Source: Candidatus Salinicoccus stercoripullorum (GTDB lineage Bacteria; Bacillota; Bacilli; Staphylococcales; Salinicoccaceae). From it: a stretch of DNA of 64,000 nucleotides. A program made the position numbers and the translations under genes. The stretch spans positions 1-64,000 of the forward strand of contig DXHR01000031.1 in assembly GCA_019113295.1 (NCBI GenBank), read 5' to 3'. Within the stretch, counting starts at the first letter, position 1. Each line of letters opens with the position of its first letter. Below are positions 37,732-50,831 of the stretch, piece by piece. The notes below the pieces were generated by a model. It saw only the letters and a program-made list of their open reading frames with translations, did not search any database and was not told the DNA's origin.

Positions 37732-38202
37732 ATGCCACGTAAAGGACCAGTTGCCAAAAGAGACGTACTGCCGGATCCGATTCACAACTCTAAGCTTGTG
37801 ACTAAACTCATCAACAAAATGATGGTTGACGGTAAACGCGGTACATCCCAAAGAATTCTCTATTCTGCATTTGATCTTGTACAGGAACGTTCTGGCAGAG
37901 ATGCTATGGAAGTCTTCGATGAAGCAATCGATAACATCATGCCGGTACTTGAAGTTAAAGCCCGCCGTGTTGGTGGATCCAACTACCAGGTGCCAGTTGA
38001 GGTACGCGCAGAGCGCCGTACGACTCTCGGACTTCGTTGGCTCGTGAACTACGCACGTCTGCGTGGGGAAAAGACAATGGAAGAACGTCTTGCAAACGAA
38101 ATTCTTGATGCTGCAAACAACACAGGCGGTGCTGTCAAGAAACGCGAAGAAACTCACAAAATGGCAGAGGCTAACAGAGCATTCGCCCATTACCGTTGGT
38201 AG
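37732..38202 (+). CDS. rpsG: 30S ribosomal protein S7
   Basis: 156 residues from ATG 37732 ([16 protein letters not shown]) behind GGGAGG. It is the primary assembly protein of the 30S head. It lies 56 bp after rpsL and 59 bp before fusA. Confidence 0.98.
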   Translation: MPRKGPVAKRDVLPDPIHNSKLVTKLINKMMVDGKRGTSQRILYSAFDLVQERSGRDAMEVFDEAIDNIMPVLEVKARRVGGSNYQVPVEVRAERRTTLGLRWLVNYARLRGEKTMEERLANEILDAANNTGGAVKKREETHKMAEANRAFAHYRW

Positions 38203-38261
38203 TAGGCGGGTAAGACAGCCTTTAAATTTCAATCCATTCCTGGAAGGAGAAAAGAATACCA

Positions 38262-40343
<2,082 letters not shown>

Positions 40344-40352
40344 TCAGCTGGC

Positions 40353-40381
40353 TTGATTTTTGCACCTGAATCATTTATAAG
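40353..40381 (+). promoter_or_regulatory. Candidate promoter of tuf
   Basis: TTGATT (40353-40358) and TATAAG (40376-40381) are separated by 17 bases in the fusA-tuf gap. Confidence 0.4.
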
Positions 40382-40395
40382 TGATTTAGAAACAC

Positions 40396-40422
40396 CTCCG
40401 GGCGGGGGTGCCCTGTCCGGAG
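40396..40422 (+). other. Stem-loop in the fusA-tuf gap
   Basis: CTCCGG pairs with CCGGAG, with an inner GGG/CCC helix. Only three T follow, so it is more likely an mRNA-stability or processing structure than a full terminator. Confidence 0.4.
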
Positions 40423-40464
40423 TTTCAAATAAAAACAACTTACTTTAAGGAGAGGTATAACAAA

Positions 40465-41652
40465 ATGGCTAAAGAAAAATTTGACCGTTCCAAAACACAT
40501 GCCAATATTGGTACAATTGGTCACGTTGACCACGGTAAAACAACTTTGACAGCTGCTATCGCAACTGTACTTGCTAAACATGGTGACACTACAGCTCAGA
40601 GCTACGCTCAGATCGATAACGCTCCAGAAGAAAAAGAACGTGGTATCACAATCAACACGTCCCACATCGAGTATGAAACTGACAGCCGTCACTATGCTCA
40701 CGTTGACTGCCCAGGTCACGCTGACTACGTTAAGAACATGATCACTGGTGCTGCCCAAATGGACGGCGGTATCCTCGTAGTATCTGCAGCAGACGGCCCA
40801 ATGCCACAAACTCGTGAGCACATCCTGCTTTCACGTAACGTTGGTGTACCGGCACTTGTTGTATTCCTTAACAAAGTCGACATGGTTGATGACGAAGAAC
40901 TTCTTGAACTCGTTGAAATGGAAGTCCGTGAACTTCTTTCTGAATACGACTTCCCTGGCGACGACATCCCTGTAATCGCTGGTTCAGCTCTTAAAGCGCT
41001 TGAAGGCGATGCAGACTACGAAAACAAAATCTTGGAACTGATGCAAGCTGTGGATGAGTACATCCCAACTCCAGAGCGCGACTCTGACAAGCCTTTCATG
41101 ATGCCTGTTGAGGACGTATTCTCAATCACTGGCCGTGGTACTGTAGCAACTGGCCGTGTTGACCGTGGACAAATCAAAGTCGGTGACGAAGTTGAAATCA
41201 TCGGTCTTGCTGAAGAATCCGGCAAAACGACAGTTACAGGTGTTGAAATGTTCCGTAAGCTTCTTGACTATGCAGAAGCCGGCGACAACATTGGCGCACT
41301 GCTCCGTGGTGTAGCACGTGAAGACATCCAGCGTGGACAAGTACTTGCTAAACCTGGATCCATCACTCCACACACAAACTTCAAAGCTGAAGTTTATGTT
41401 CTTTCAAAAGAAGAAGGTGGACGCCACACTCCATTCTTCAACAACTACCGTCCTCAGTTCTACTTCCGTACAACTGACGTAACTGGTGTTGTTAACCTTC
41501 CGGAAGGAACTGAAATGGTTATGCCTGGCGACAACGTTGAAATGACAGTTGAACTCATTTCTCCAATCGCTATCGAAGACGGTACTCGTTTCTCTATCCG
41601 TGAGGGTGGACGTACTGTTGGATCAGGCGTTGTAACTGAAATCATCAAATAA
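40465..41652 (+). CDS. tuf: Elongation factor Tu
   Basis: 395 residues from ATG 40465 behind AAGGAGAGG; the longer upstream reading is rejected. GTPase motifs [18 protein letters not shown] and NKVDMVD are present, ending [11 protein letters not shown]. It delivers aminoacyl-tRNA to the ribosome. Codon use is strongly biased, as expected for a very highly expressed gene. Confidence 0.99.
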   Translation: MAKEKFDRSKTHANIGTIGHVDHGKTTLTAAIATVLAKHGDTTAQSYAQIDNAPEEKERGITINTSHIEYETDSRHYAHVDCPGHADYVKNMITGAAQMDGGILVVSAADGPMPQTREHILLSRNVGVPALVVFLNKVDMVDDEELLELVEMEVRELLSEYDFPGDDIPVIAGSALKALEGDADYENKILELMQAVDEYIPTPERDSDKPFMMPVEDVFSITGRGTVATGRVDRGQIKVGDEVEIIGLAEESGKTTVTGVEMFRKLLDYAEAGDNIGALLRGVAREDIQRGQVLAKPGSITPHTNFKAEVYVLSKEEGGRHTPFFNNYRPQFYFRTTDVTGVVNLPEGTEMVMPGDNVEMTVELISPIAIEDGTRFSIREGGRTVGSGVVTEIIK

Positions 41653-41669
41653 TTTCAATATACAATGCT

Positions 41670-41704
41670 GAAGCCTGGACACGATGTCCAGGCTTCTTTT
41701 TTTT
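41670..41704 (+). terminator. Terminator after tuf
   Basis: The 12-bp perfect stem GAAGCCTGGACA/TGTCCAGGCTTC is followed by eight T. Confidence 0.92.
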
Positions 41705-41710
41705 ACAATA

Positions 41711-41748
41711 TAGATAAACCGGAGTGCATACGCACTCCGGTTTATCTA
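41711..41748. terminator. Long perfect inverted repeat at the end of the amidohydrolase cluster
   Basis: A 16-bp perfect stem (41711-41726 with 41733-41748) has a 6-base loop and begins within the last codon of the minus-strand amidohydrolase. There is no clear T run, so it may serve as a 3' protective hairpin or a weak terminator. Confidence 0.6.
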
Positions 41749-42915
41749 TATACTATCAAATTCCATCACTGTTCTGAGCAGTGTTTCCACTCCTGCTTTC
41801 ATGCCGGTCTCATCGATATCGAACTTAGGATGATGGTGGGGGTAATCAGCTCCCAGTTTACTGTTGCTGACACCGGTGTAGACGTAGGCGCCGGGTCTGT
41901 TCTGCAGGAAATAGGAGAAGTCCTCACCGCCCATGGACGGCGGATTTTCTTCTGCCGTCTTTACATATGCGGCATCCCGGACCGCCCGGAGGACATGACC
42001 GATCTGCGCGTTGTCATTGAGCAGGGCAGGGTAGCCGTCGCTGTATTCCACTGTGCACTGAACGCCGAAGCTTGATTCGATTCCTCTGGCGATATTTTCA
42101 ATGCGGTTCCGCACCTGTTCTTTGACCTCCCTTTCGAAAGTACGGACTGTCCCGCGGATTTCCGCAGTATCCGGGATGACATTGAACACGGATCCGCTGT
42201 TGAATGTGCCGACTGTGACTACGGCGGATTTCAGCGGGTCCACAGTACGGGATACGATGGACTGGAGCTGCTGGATCAGAGAGGCTGCAGCAACTACCGG
42301 ATCGATTGCGTCATGTGGTTCCGCCCCGTGTCCGCCCTGGCCCTGTATGGTGATATTGAACGAATCTGCATTGGCATACGCATAGTCATATGTATATGAC
42401 AGTGTTCCGACAGGGTAGTTGCTTGAGACATGCTGGCCGAATACATAATCGACACCATCAAGTGCACCGTCTTCGACCATCGCACGGGCACCGCCCGGCA
42501 GCATCTCTTCGGCGTGCTGATGGATGAACACCACATTGACCGGCAGCTCGTCTTTGTGATCTGAAAGGATGCGTGCAGCAGTGATCAGCATCGCCGTATG
42601 GGCATCGTGTCCGCATGCATGCATGGCACCGTCGACCTGTGATCTGTAGGGGACATCCTTCTCGTCCTGGATCGGCAGGGCATCAAAGTCGGCACGGAGA
42701 CCGATGGTCCTGAAATTATCATTCACATGCAGCCTTGCAACGATGCCGTTCCCGCCGACATCCCTTCTTATATCAAAACCAAGATCCCTGATCTGGTCAT
42801 ATATATACTGTTTCGTGTTTTCCTCCCGGAATGAAATCTCGGGATACATATGCATATGACGTCTGATTGCCACCATTTCTTCGTATCTTGCCTCTATCTC
42901 TTTTGTTATGTCCAT
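41746..42915 (-). CDS. M20 family amidohydrolase (third copy in the cluster)
   Basis: About 389 residues from ATG 42915, whose first base is the last base of the preceding stop codon. An in-frame TTG at 42921 is an alternative. Peptidase M20D features are ADFDALPIQDEKDVPY and MHACGHDAHTAMLI (metal and catalytic residues), EEMLPGGARAM, and GGHGAEPHDAIDPV in the dimerisation domain. Relatives hydrolyse N-acyl amino acids or hippurate. It is the last of three tandem paralogues; the single-copy S. aureus gene occupies this place. Confidence 0.9.
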   Translation of the reverse strand: MDITKEIEARYEEMVAIRRHMHMYPEISFREENTKQYIYDQIRDLGFDIRRDVGGNGIVARLHVNDNFRTIGLRADFDALPIQDEKDVPYRSQVDGAMHACGHDAHTAMLITAARILSDHKDELPVNVVFIHQHAEEMLPGGARAMVEDGALDGVDYVFGQHVSSNYPVGTLSYTYDYAYANADSFNITIQGQGGHGAEPHDAIDPVVAAASLIQQLQSIVSRTVDPLKSAVVTVGTFNSGSVFNVIPDTAEIRGTVRTFEREVKEQVRNRIENIARGIESSFGVQCTVEYSDGYPALLNDNAQIGHVLRAVRDAAYVKTAEENPPSMGGEDFSYFLQNRPGAYVYTGVSNSKLGADYPHHHPKFDIDETGMKAGVETLLRTVMEFDSI

Positions 42916-44105
42916 CAACAATTCGTCTCCTTCTCAAAAAACTTAAACACGGAATTCAGCATGACGGAGACCGCATTGACCAGACCTTTTTCATCAATGT
43001 CGAAATTGGAGTGGTGGTGCGGATAATCCGCTTTGAAATTCGGATTGCGGGTCCCTGTATAATAAAAGGTCCCCGGTACCCGCTCAAGATAATAGGAGAA
43101 GTCCTCTCCACCGAGATCCGGTTCCAGTTCTGAGATTTCTCTGACCGTTGAAATCTCTTTTGCGGATTCAAGTACAATATCCGTCTTTTTCTCATCGTTT
43201 ACAACCGGCGGGTAGCCTTTCATGTAATCCAGGTTGTATGAAATGCCTGTTGTGGTAACCAGGCCCTCCAGACATTTCTTCAGTTCTGTAATCATCACTT
43301 CCTGCGCCTCTTTTGTGAATGTGCGGATCGTTCCGCCGACTGTGACGACGTCGGGGATAACATTATGCTGATGGCCGCCGTCGAGCATGGTGATGGACAA
43401 AACGACAGGCTCCATGGGTTTCGACTTCCTCGTCACCGCATACTGCAGCTGATTGCAGAATGAGATGGCGGCAGCCACGGGGTCTATTGCAACATGAGGT
43501 TTGGATGCATGCGCCCCGCGGCCATGTATTTTGACCGTGAAGTCATCCGGCATGCCGGTCGCTATGCCGTATTTATATCCGATGGTGCCGACGTCGAGGC
43601 TGCTCGTCACATGCTGTCCGAATATCGCATCTACACCGTTGAGGCAGCCGTCCGCAATCATCTGTATCGCGCCGCCCGGATCGACTTCTTCGGCATGCTG
43701 GAAGATGAAGACGATGTTTCCCGAAAGGGACTCTTTGTGCTGTGCCAGTATGCGTGCCGCAGTCAGCACCACTGCAGTATGGGCATCATGTCCGCATGCA
43801 TGCATGACTCCCGGCACGGTCGATTTATACGGAACATCCTTGGCATCCTGTATGGGCAGTGCATCAAAATCCGCCCTGAGAGCGACCGTCGGCAGCGCCT
43901 CATCAACAATAAGCCGACCGACGACACCACGTCCGCCGATGCCCTCCTGGACATCAAGACCGAGCTCCCGCAAGTACTCTGCGATGTATGCAGGTGTCTG
44001 CACTTCCTGGAATGAAAGCTCGGGATACATATGGAAATGGCGGCGCAGCCGCACCAGTTCGTTATAGTTTTCCTGTGTCAATTTTTCAATGACGTTTGTT
44101 TCCAT
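42915..44105 (-). CDS. M20 family amidohydrolase (second copy)
   Basis: 396 residues. It contains ADFDALPIQDAKDVPYKST, MHACGHDAHTAVV, AEEVDPGGAIQM and GRGAHASKPHVAIDP. Its start (behind GCAGGTGAT) lies 28 bp inside the preceding gene and its stop shares bases with the next start, so the three genes are translationally coupled. Substrate unknown; probably an N-acyl amino acid. Confidence 0.9.
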   Translation of the reverse strand: METNVIEKLTQENYNELVRLRRHFHMYPELSFQEVQTPAYIAEYLRELGLDVQEGIGGRGVVGRLIVDEALPTVALRADFDALPIQDAKDVPYKSTVPGVMHACGHDAHTAVVLTAARILAQHKESLSGNIVFIFQHAEEVDPGGAIQMIADGCLNGVDAIFGQHVTSSLDVGTIGYKYGIATGMPDDFTVKIHGRGAHASKPHVAIDPVAAAISFCNQLQYAVTRKSKPMEPVVLSITMLDGGHQHNVIPDVVTVGGTIRTFTKEAQEVMITELKKCLEGLVTTTGISYNLDYMKGYPPVVNDEKKTDIVLESAKEISTVREISELEPDLGGEDFSYYLERVPGTFYYTGTRNPNFKADYPHHHSNFDIDEKGLVNAVSVMLNSVFKFFEKETNC

Positions 44106-45268
44106 TCGATCACCTGCTCGATTTCAAGTATTTTCATGAACATGGACAGTCCGCTGACCATCGCATCCTCGTCCAGGTCAAATTTGGGATGGTGATGGAC
44201 AAAATCACTCAGTTTTTCATGGTTGCCTGCGCCGGTGAAGAAAAATGCGCCGGGGCGTTCATTGATGAAGTAGGAGAAATCCTCACCGATCATCAGCGGT
44301 TTTGATTCCTCGAATGCGATGTCTTCCGCCTCGGCCGCCTGGCGGACGACTTCCGCTTCCGCCTCGTGGTTGATAACCGCCGGATAACCGAAGTTGTAAA
44401 GGACATCCGCAGCCGCTCCGCGTTTTTCAGCGGTGAGACTTGCTTCCCTTTGGAATATGTCATGTATCATCTCTTTCGTTTCCTGCTTGAATGTTCGGAC
44501 CGTACCCGTGATGGTCGCAGTATCGGGTATCACATTGAAGGCGTCCCCGGCCCGTACTTTGCCGACAGTGACCACTGCGTTATCGAGCGGAGCGACCTGC
44601 CTCGCAACGGTTGCCTGCAGGCTGGTAATCAGTTCAGAAGCGATGACGATCGGATCGATGGCATTATGCGGGTGGGCTGCGTGTCCGCCCCTCCCCTGGA
44701 TGGTGATCTCGAAATAGTCCGGGCTGGCGACCAGCGGCCCCGGCTTAGTCTTGATGACTCCTGTCGGATACTGGCTCCAGTAGTGCTGGCCGTACACTTT
44801 ATCAATGCCTTCCAGCACACCGTCCTCCACCATGGAGATTGCGCCGCCCGGCTGTACTTCCTCAGCGAATTGGAAGAGGAAGGAAACACTCCCTTTCAGA
44901 GATTCCCTGCTTTGATAGACAGTTTCCAAAAGGGCGAGCAGGGTGCTTGTATGGGCATCGTGACCGCATGCATGCATTACACCGTCCACTGTGGATCTGT
45001 ACGGTACATCTTTCTCATCCTGGATTGGAAGGGCATCGAAGTCCGCTCGGATGGCAACATGTGGATGCGGCGCATTGCTGAGTGTGGCGAGCAGGCCGCC
45101 GCCGCCGACATTCTCTTTTATGGAAAGGCCCGGGTATTTATTCAGACGTTCCAATATGTATTTATATGTCTCTTTTTCATGAAATGATACTTCAGGGTGC
45201 ATATGCATATAGCGCCTTGTTTCAATCATTTCAGGCAGAATGGATTCTGCCGTTTCTTTTATATCCAT
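44078..45268 (-). CDS. M20 family amidohydrolase (first copy)
   Basis: 396 residues from ATG 45268 (MDIKETAESILPEM). The in-frame ATG at 45283 overlaps the GGAGG ribosome site and is rejected. It contains ADFDALPIQDEKDVPYRST, MHACGHDAHTSTLL, EEVQPGGAISM and GRGGHAAHPHNAIDP. It is the promoter-proximal member of the three-gene set. Divergence between the copies suggests different acyl or amino acid preferences (inference). Confidence 0.9.
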   Translation of the reverse strand: MDIKETAESILPEMIETRRYMHMHPEVSFHEKETYKYILERLNKYPGLSIKENVGGGGLLATLSNAPHPHVAIRADFDALPIQDEKDVPYRSTVDGVMHACGHDAHTSTLLALLETVYQSRESLKGSVSFLFQFAEEVQPGGAISMVEDGVLEGIDKVYGQHYWSQYPTGVIKTKPGPLVASPDYFEITIQGRGGHAAHPHNAIDPIVIASELITSLQATVARQVAPLDNAVVTVGKVRAGDAFNVIPDTATITGTVRTFKQETKEMIHDIFQREASLTAEKRGAAADVLYNFGYPAVINHEAEAEVVRQAAEAEDIAFEESKPLMIGEDFSYFINERPGAFFFTGAGNHEKLSDFVHHHPKFDLDEDAMVSGLSMFMKILEIEQVIEWKQTSLKN

Positions 45269-45298
45269 GACTTTCGCCTCCATAAATCGTATTAGATA

Positions 45299-45327
45299 AT
45301 TTTATCAAATTTTCGGAGTTTTATAAA
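45299..45327 (-). promoter_or_regulatory. Promoter of the amidohydrolase operon
   Basis: On the minus strand, TTTATA (45322-45327) and TAAAAT (45299-45304) are separated by 17 bases. Confidence 0.5.
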
Positions 45328-45404
45328 CATTAGAGTTCGTCATCTTTCGATTCTAAGACGCTGTTCACTTGTGATATGATATGGGAAAGAGGAGGAGATT
45401 TGGG

Positions 45405-46595
45405 ATGTCTAAAATTCTGGACGAATATCTTGCGGCAAACCTGCAGGAATTGAAAGACAACGGACTGTACAATGAGATCAACGTGGTCGAAGGTGCCAAC
45501 GGTCCGGAAATTACAATAGAAGGCGAAAAACTGATCAACCTTTCTTCCAACAACTACCTGGGTCTGGCAACAGATGAAACGCTGAAAAAGGTAGCCAAAG
45601 AAGCCATCGATTCCCACGGTGTCGGCGCGGGGGCGGTCAGGACCATCAACGGTACTCTCGACCTTCATGTTGAACTGGAGAAGAAGCTTGCTGAATTCAA
45701 GGGGACAGAAGCGGCTGTAGCATTCCAGTCCGGTTTCAACTGTAACATGGCGGCAATCCAGGCAGTCATGAACAAGGAGGACGCAATTCTGTCGGATGAA
45801 CTGAACCATGCATCAATCATCGACGGCTGCCGTCTGTCACGCGCGAAGATCATCCGCGTGAACCATTCGGATATGGATGATCTCAGAAAGAAAGCGAAGG
45901 AAGCGGTTGAGTCCGGATTATATAAAAAAGTGATGTACATCACGGACGGCGTCTTCTCAATGGACGGCGATGTTGCACTGCTGCCGGAAATCGTTGAGAT
46001 TGCCAAGGAATTCGATCTGATCACGTATGTGGATGACGCACACGGTTCAGGTGTGATGGGCAAAGGTGCCGGTACTGTGAAGCACTTCGGCCTGCAGAAT
46101 GACATCGACCTGCAGATGGGTACGCTGTCCAAGGCGATCGGTGTGGTCGGCGGTTACGTTGCCGGATCACAGGATCTGATCGATTATCTGAAGGTGGCGG
46201 CACGTCCGTTCCTGTTCTCGACTTCGCTGACGCCGGGAGACACCCGTGCGATTACGGAAGCGGTGCAGATGCTGATGGATTCCACAGAACTGCATGACAG
46301 GCTCTGGGAAAACGGGGACTATCTCAAGAAAGGCCTCAGGGAACTCGGTTTTGATATCGGCAATTCCGAAACACCGATTACACCATGCATAATCGGTGAT
46401 GAGAAGACGACGCAGCAATTCTCCAAGCGTCTCATGGAAGAAGGGGTATATGCCAAATCCATCGTCTTTCCGACAGTGCCTAAAGGCACGGGCCGTGTAA
46501 GGAACATGCCGACGGCTGCGCACACGAAAGAGATGCTCGATGAAGCGCTGAGCATCTACGAAAAAGTCGGCAGGGAACTCAATGTAATCTCATAA
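45405..46595 (+). CDS. kbl: Glycine C-acetyltransferase (2-amino-3-ketobutyrate CoA ligase)
   Basis: 396 residues from ATG 45405 (MSKILDEYL), 7 bp behind GGAGGAG. This is a PLP alpha-oxoamine synthase with [19 protein letters not shown] and the PLP-lysine motif [14 protein letters not shown]. It converts 2-amino-3-ketobutyrate and CoA to glycine and acetyl-CoA. It pairs with the threonine dehydrogenase 16 bp downstream for threonine breakdown. Confidence 0.94.
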   Translation: MSKILDEYLAANLQELKDNGLYNEINVVEGANGPEITIEGEKLINLSSNNYLGLATDETLKKVAKEAIDSHGVGAGAVRTINGTLDLHVELEKKLAEFKGTEAAVAFQSGFNCNMAAIQAVMNKEDAILSDELNHASIIDGCRLSRAKIIRVNHSDMDDLRKKAKEAVESGLYKKVMYITDGVFSMDGDVALLPEIVEIAKEFDLITYVDDAHGSGVMGKGAGTVKHFGLQNDIDLQMGTLSKAIGVVGGYVAGSQDLIDYLKVAARPFLFSTSLTPGDTRAITEAVQMLMDSTELHDRLWENGDYLKKGLRELGFDIGNSETPITPCIIGDEKTTQQFSKRLMEEGVYAKSIVFPTVPKGTGRVRNMPTAAHTKEMLDEALSIYEKVGRELNVIS

Positions 46596-46611
46596 AACGA
46601 AGGAGTACACA

Positions 46612-47556
46612 ATGGAACGAATTATTATAACAGGGGCTCTCGGTCAGATTGGTACGGAGCTTACTTTGAAACTGAGAGAGAAATACGGTGAGGAGAACGT
46701 CCTGCCGACAGACATCAAAGAACCGGAAGATGAACAACTGAAAGGGAAGCCGTTCGAAATACTGGATGTACGGGACATGGAGCGCCTGAAGGAAATCGCC
46801 CGTGATTTCAAGCCGGACACAATCATGCATATGGCTGCACTGCTCAGTGCAACATGTGAGAAGGATCCCCAGCTTGCATGGGACATCAACATGGGTGGTC
46901 TCGTGAACGCACTGGAGCTTGCCAGGGAGTCGGGACTCCAGTTCTTCACACCAAGTTCGATTGGGGCATTCGGCCCTTCCACACCGAAGGAAAACACGCC
47001 CCAGGTCACTGTACAGCGCCCGACGACGATGTACGGGGTGAATAAAGTCGCCGGCGAACTGCTGTGTGACTACTACTTTGAAAAATTCGGGGTGGACACC
47101 CGCGGGGTAAGGTTCCCGGGACTTATTTCACATGTCAAGGAGCCGGGCGGCGGAACGACGGATTATGCCGTGGAAATCTACTTCGAGGCAATCCGCAACG
47201 GCAGGTATACATCCTACATCGACAAGGATACGAATATGGATATGATGTATATGGATGATGCGATCGATGCGATCATCGACCTGATGGAAGCGGATGCTTC
47301 AAGACTTGAAGACCGTAACGCGTTCAACGTGACGGCGATGAGCATCAACCCGGGGATGGTCGCAAACGAGATCAGGAAGCACATACCGGAATTCGAACTG
47401 GACTACGATGTCGATCCTGCGCGCCAGGTCATCGCCGAGAGCTGGCCGAATGCACTTGATGCAAGCCAGGCAGTGCGCCAGTGGGATTTCGAACCGAAAT
47501 ACAATCTTGCCAGAATGACGGAAGTCATGCTGGAAGCGATACGAAATAAGGCATAA
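46612..47556 (+). CDS. tdh: L-threonine 3-dehydrogenase, SDR (NAD-dependent epimerase) type
   Basis: 314 residues. The Rossmann motif reads [12 protein letters not shown] and the SDR active site YGVNK ([14 protein letters not shown]). The family is the short-chain type of threonine dehydrogenase, different from the zinc alcohol-dehydrogenase type. It oxidises threonine to 2-amino-3-ketobutyrate. Pairing with kbl supports this over a sugar epimerase role. Confidence 0.9.
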   Translation: MERIIITGALGQIGTELTLKLREKYGEENVLPTDIKEPEDEQLKGKPFEILDVRDMERLKEIARDFKPDTIMHMAALLSATCEKDPQLAWDINMGGLVNALELARESGLQFFTPSSIGAFGPSTPKENTPQVTVQRPTTMYGVNKVAGELLCDYYFEKFGVDTRGVRFPGLISHVKEPGGGTTDYAVEIYFEAIRNGRYTSYIDKDTNMDMMYMDDAIDAIIDLMEADASRLEDRNAFNVTAMSINPGMVANEIRKHIPEFELDYDVDPARQVIAESWPNALDASQAVRQWDFEPKYNLARMTEVMLEAIRNKA

Positions 47557-47582
47557 GAAGGCTCTGAGCCTTCTTATTTTTC
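47555..47582 (+). terminator. Terminator after tdh
   Basis: The 9-bp stem AAGAAGGCT/AGCCTTCTT has a 3-base loop and is followed by ATTTTT. It starts within the tdh stop codon. Confidence 0.8.
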
Positions 47583-47599
47583 TAAAACTGGGAGGCAAA

Positions 47600-48779
<1,180 letters not shown>

Positions 48780-48830
48780 ATTTTCTGATAAAATGAAATC
48801 AAAACAGTATAAGGGAGTTTTAGAAGGCTT

Positions 48831-49760
48831 ATGGTCAAACTGATCGCATTGGATATGGATGGGACCTTGCTGACCCCGGATCATGATATCAGCGGGCGGA
48901 CAAGGGAAGCGGTACAAAAAGCAATGGACAGGGGAGTACAGGTGGTGATTGCCACCGGCCGTGCATTCTATGAAGCCCACGGCATCATCAGCAAACTGGA
49001 TATGAATGTACCTTACATCTGCCTGAACGGCGCTGAAGTCCGTAACGAATCCAGCGAAATCATGTCGACTTCAGCTCTGAATTCGGAACTTATCGATGAG
49101 GTGTCCGACGTATTCAAAGCCGAGGGGATATTCTACCAGATCTATACAGATCGGGCGATATATACGACAAGCATCGAAAGGGATATAGAGGTGTTCATCG
49201 ATCTGTCCGAACAGATGGGACAGAAAGCGAATGAAACCCGCATCCGGAAGTTCATGGAAGAACGACTGGAACGCGGTACACTCGTTGAAGTGGATGATTA
49301 CAAGGCGATCTTCGAGAGAGGGGACGAGAATGTCCTCAAGTTCCTGGCGACTTCATCAAGCAGAGCGAAACTCGTCAGGGCGAAAAATGAGCTCAACGAA
49401 ATCGGTAACCTCGCCGTGTCATCATCATCTGCCGGAAACATTGAACTCACCCATGAAAACGCCCAGAAAGGGATTGCCCTCGAACATATTGCGGAAATTA
49501 TGGAAATCGACATGAAAGACGTTATGGCAGTCGGCGACAACCTGAATGATATCTCCATGCTCAAACGCGTGGGCCACTCCGTCGCCATGGGCAATGCCGC
49601 TTCAGAAGTCAAAGGCATAGCGGATAAGACTACAAAGATGAATACGGAAGACGGCGTCGCCATCGCCATCGAGGAAGTACTGGCAGAAATGGACCGCCGG
49701 GAAGCTGCGGCAGCCTCCGCTCGCTCATCAGCCGATACGGAGAACGGTGCAGGAGCGTAA
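48831..49760 (+). CDS. Cof-type HAD-IIB sugar-phosphate phosphatase
   Basis: 309 residues. Motif I is ALDMDGTLLTPDHDIS, a large C2 cap follows, and motif IV is VGDNLNDISML. The C-terminal 30 residues are an Ala/Arg/Glu-rich tail beyond the usual family end. It probably dephosphorylates a sugar phosphate or flavin nucleotide. Substrate cannot be assigned. Confidence 0.9.
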   Translation: MVKLIALDMDGTLLTPDHDISGRTREAVQKAMDRGVQVVIATGRAFYEAHGIISKLDMNVPYICLNGAEVRNESSEIMSTSALNSELIDEVSDVFKAEGIFYQIYTDRAIYTTSIERDIEVFIDLSEQMGQKANETRIRKFMEERLERGTLVEVDDYKAIFERGDENVLKFLATSSSRAKLVRAKNELNEIGNLAVSSSSAGNIELTHENAQKGIALEHIAEIMEIDMKDVMAVGDNLNDISMLKRVGHSVAMGNAASEVKGIADKTTKMNTEDGVAIAIEEVLAEMDRREAAAASARSSADTENGAGA

Positions 49761-49786
49761 CGTGCAAAAAAATAACTTGGACCGTG

Positions 49787-49832
49787 AAAACGGACGGGAT
49801 TCTGGTTTATGCAGGATTCCCGTCCGTTTTTG
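49787..49832 (+). terminator. Terminator after the Cof-type phosphatase
   Basis: The 13-bp stem AAAACGGACGGGA/TCCCGTCCGTTTT has a loop of 17-18 bases and ends in TTTTTG. Confidence 0.8.
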
Positions 49833-49867
49833 TGGTATTTGGAATTCTAGTATTGTTGATTCAGGAT

Positions 49868-50295
49868 GGGTAATACGAGCGGGTATGTCTTCCCTCATCG
49901 GTTGCGAAACGATGATGGGAGGGGACGTTCTCCTGCCTTCGATTTAAAACCGATGATACGAGCGGGTGTGCCTCATCTCATCGATTGCGAAACGATGATA
50001 CGAGGAGACGTTCTCCTGTCTTCGATTTAAAATCGATGATACGAGCGGGTATGCCTCATTTCATCGATTGCGAAACGATGATACGAGCGGACGTTCTCCT
50101 GTCTTCGATTTAAAACCGATGATACGAGTGGGTATGTCTCGCCTCATCGATTGCGAACCGATGATACGAGGGGACGTTCTCCTGTCTTCGATTTAAAACC
50201 GATGATACGAGCGGGTGTGTCTCACCTCATCGATTGCGAAACGATGATACGAAGAGACGTTCTCCTGCCTTCGATTTAAAACCGATGATACGAGG
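49868..50295. repeat. Array of five 83-bp tandem repeats with nested inverted repeats
   Basis: Units start at 49868 (degenerate), 49951, 50034, 50117 and 50200, and a partial unit starts at 50283. The period is exactly 83 bases with no insertions or deletions. Each unit has two halves (42 and 41 bases), both opening with CGATGATACGAG. Inside are inverted repeats: CATCG-N9-CGATG, a GGAGA-CGT-TCTCC type hairpin (complete in unit 2, partial in others), and TCGATT-TAA-AATCGA at one junction. No open reading frame or gene-like signal is seen. The array fills the gap between the HAD phosphatase terminator and a broken MFS gene. Function unknown. Confidence 0.92.
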
Positions 50296-50303
50296 AAGGT
50301 GTA

Positions 50304-50779
50304 TCACCTTTCCGGCTGCAATTCCGGCGAGTCTCCGACGGCAGACTCTTTCTCAGCCACTGACGTATCCGCCTCCTTTGCCTTCGCCTCCTGATACATT
50401 TCTTTCGATATGAGTACCAGTTTTTTATTGAAGAAGATCATGGCGATTGAAATGACCACTACTGATGTGACCATGTTGATCGCCCAGTATATTTCAAGAT
50501 CATAGAGATAACCGTAGATAATCGCCCCGAGTGGCATGATGCTCATTGAAAACAATGAGATGGTCGAAAACACCCTGCCTTTGATGTGCTGCGGGATGAC
50601 GAGCTGCATGAAGACACCGAGCGGGACATTGATGAACTGGAAGTTAAGTGTGAACCCGATACCGATGAGTCCGATCAGCAGTATGTTGGGCAGCATGACA
50701 ATTCCGGGATGAAGCGGCTTAAAGCATAAACAGCAAAATTCAGCCGCTCCTGAAATGGTATCCCTTTGTCTAAAATCAT
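50304..50779 (-). pseudogene. MFS transporter remnant with internal deletion
   Basis: The C-terminal 130 residues (50304-50696) are a good MFS half (QFINVPLGVFMQLVIPQHIKGRVFSTISLFSM, shown in parts) with about four membrane spans. Upstream on the same strand, an ATG at 50779 opens a frame with a typical MFS N-terminus (IPFQERLNFAVYALSRF). After about 23 residues it shifts frame and stops, joining directly to the C-terminal piece. Some 230-250 residues are therefore missing and the reading frame is broken. Relatives export drugs such as macrolides. It is divergent from an XRE regulator that may have controlled it. Confidence 0.8.
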
Positions 50780-50793
50780 ATTAACACCCCAAT

Positions 50794-50810
50794 GTTTAAT
50801 ATAATTAAAC
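50794..50810. promoter_or_regulatory. Candidate operator and -10 region of the XRE regulator
   Basis: The palindrome GTTTAAT-ATA-ATTAAAC contains a TATAAT (50800-50805), 27 bases before the XRE start. Binding here by the XRE protein would autoregulate it and, formerly, the divergent transporter. Confidence 0.5.
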
Positions 50811-50831
50811 TTACGGATTGGAGATGAAGGC

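Noticed and set aside
40396..40422. Intrinsic terminator between fusA and tuf
   Set aside because: The hairpin lacks a T run, so I recorded it only as a stem-loop.
49868..50295. CRISPR array
   Set aside because: The units are contiguous and similar along their whole 83 bases. There are no unique spacers and no cas genes nearby.
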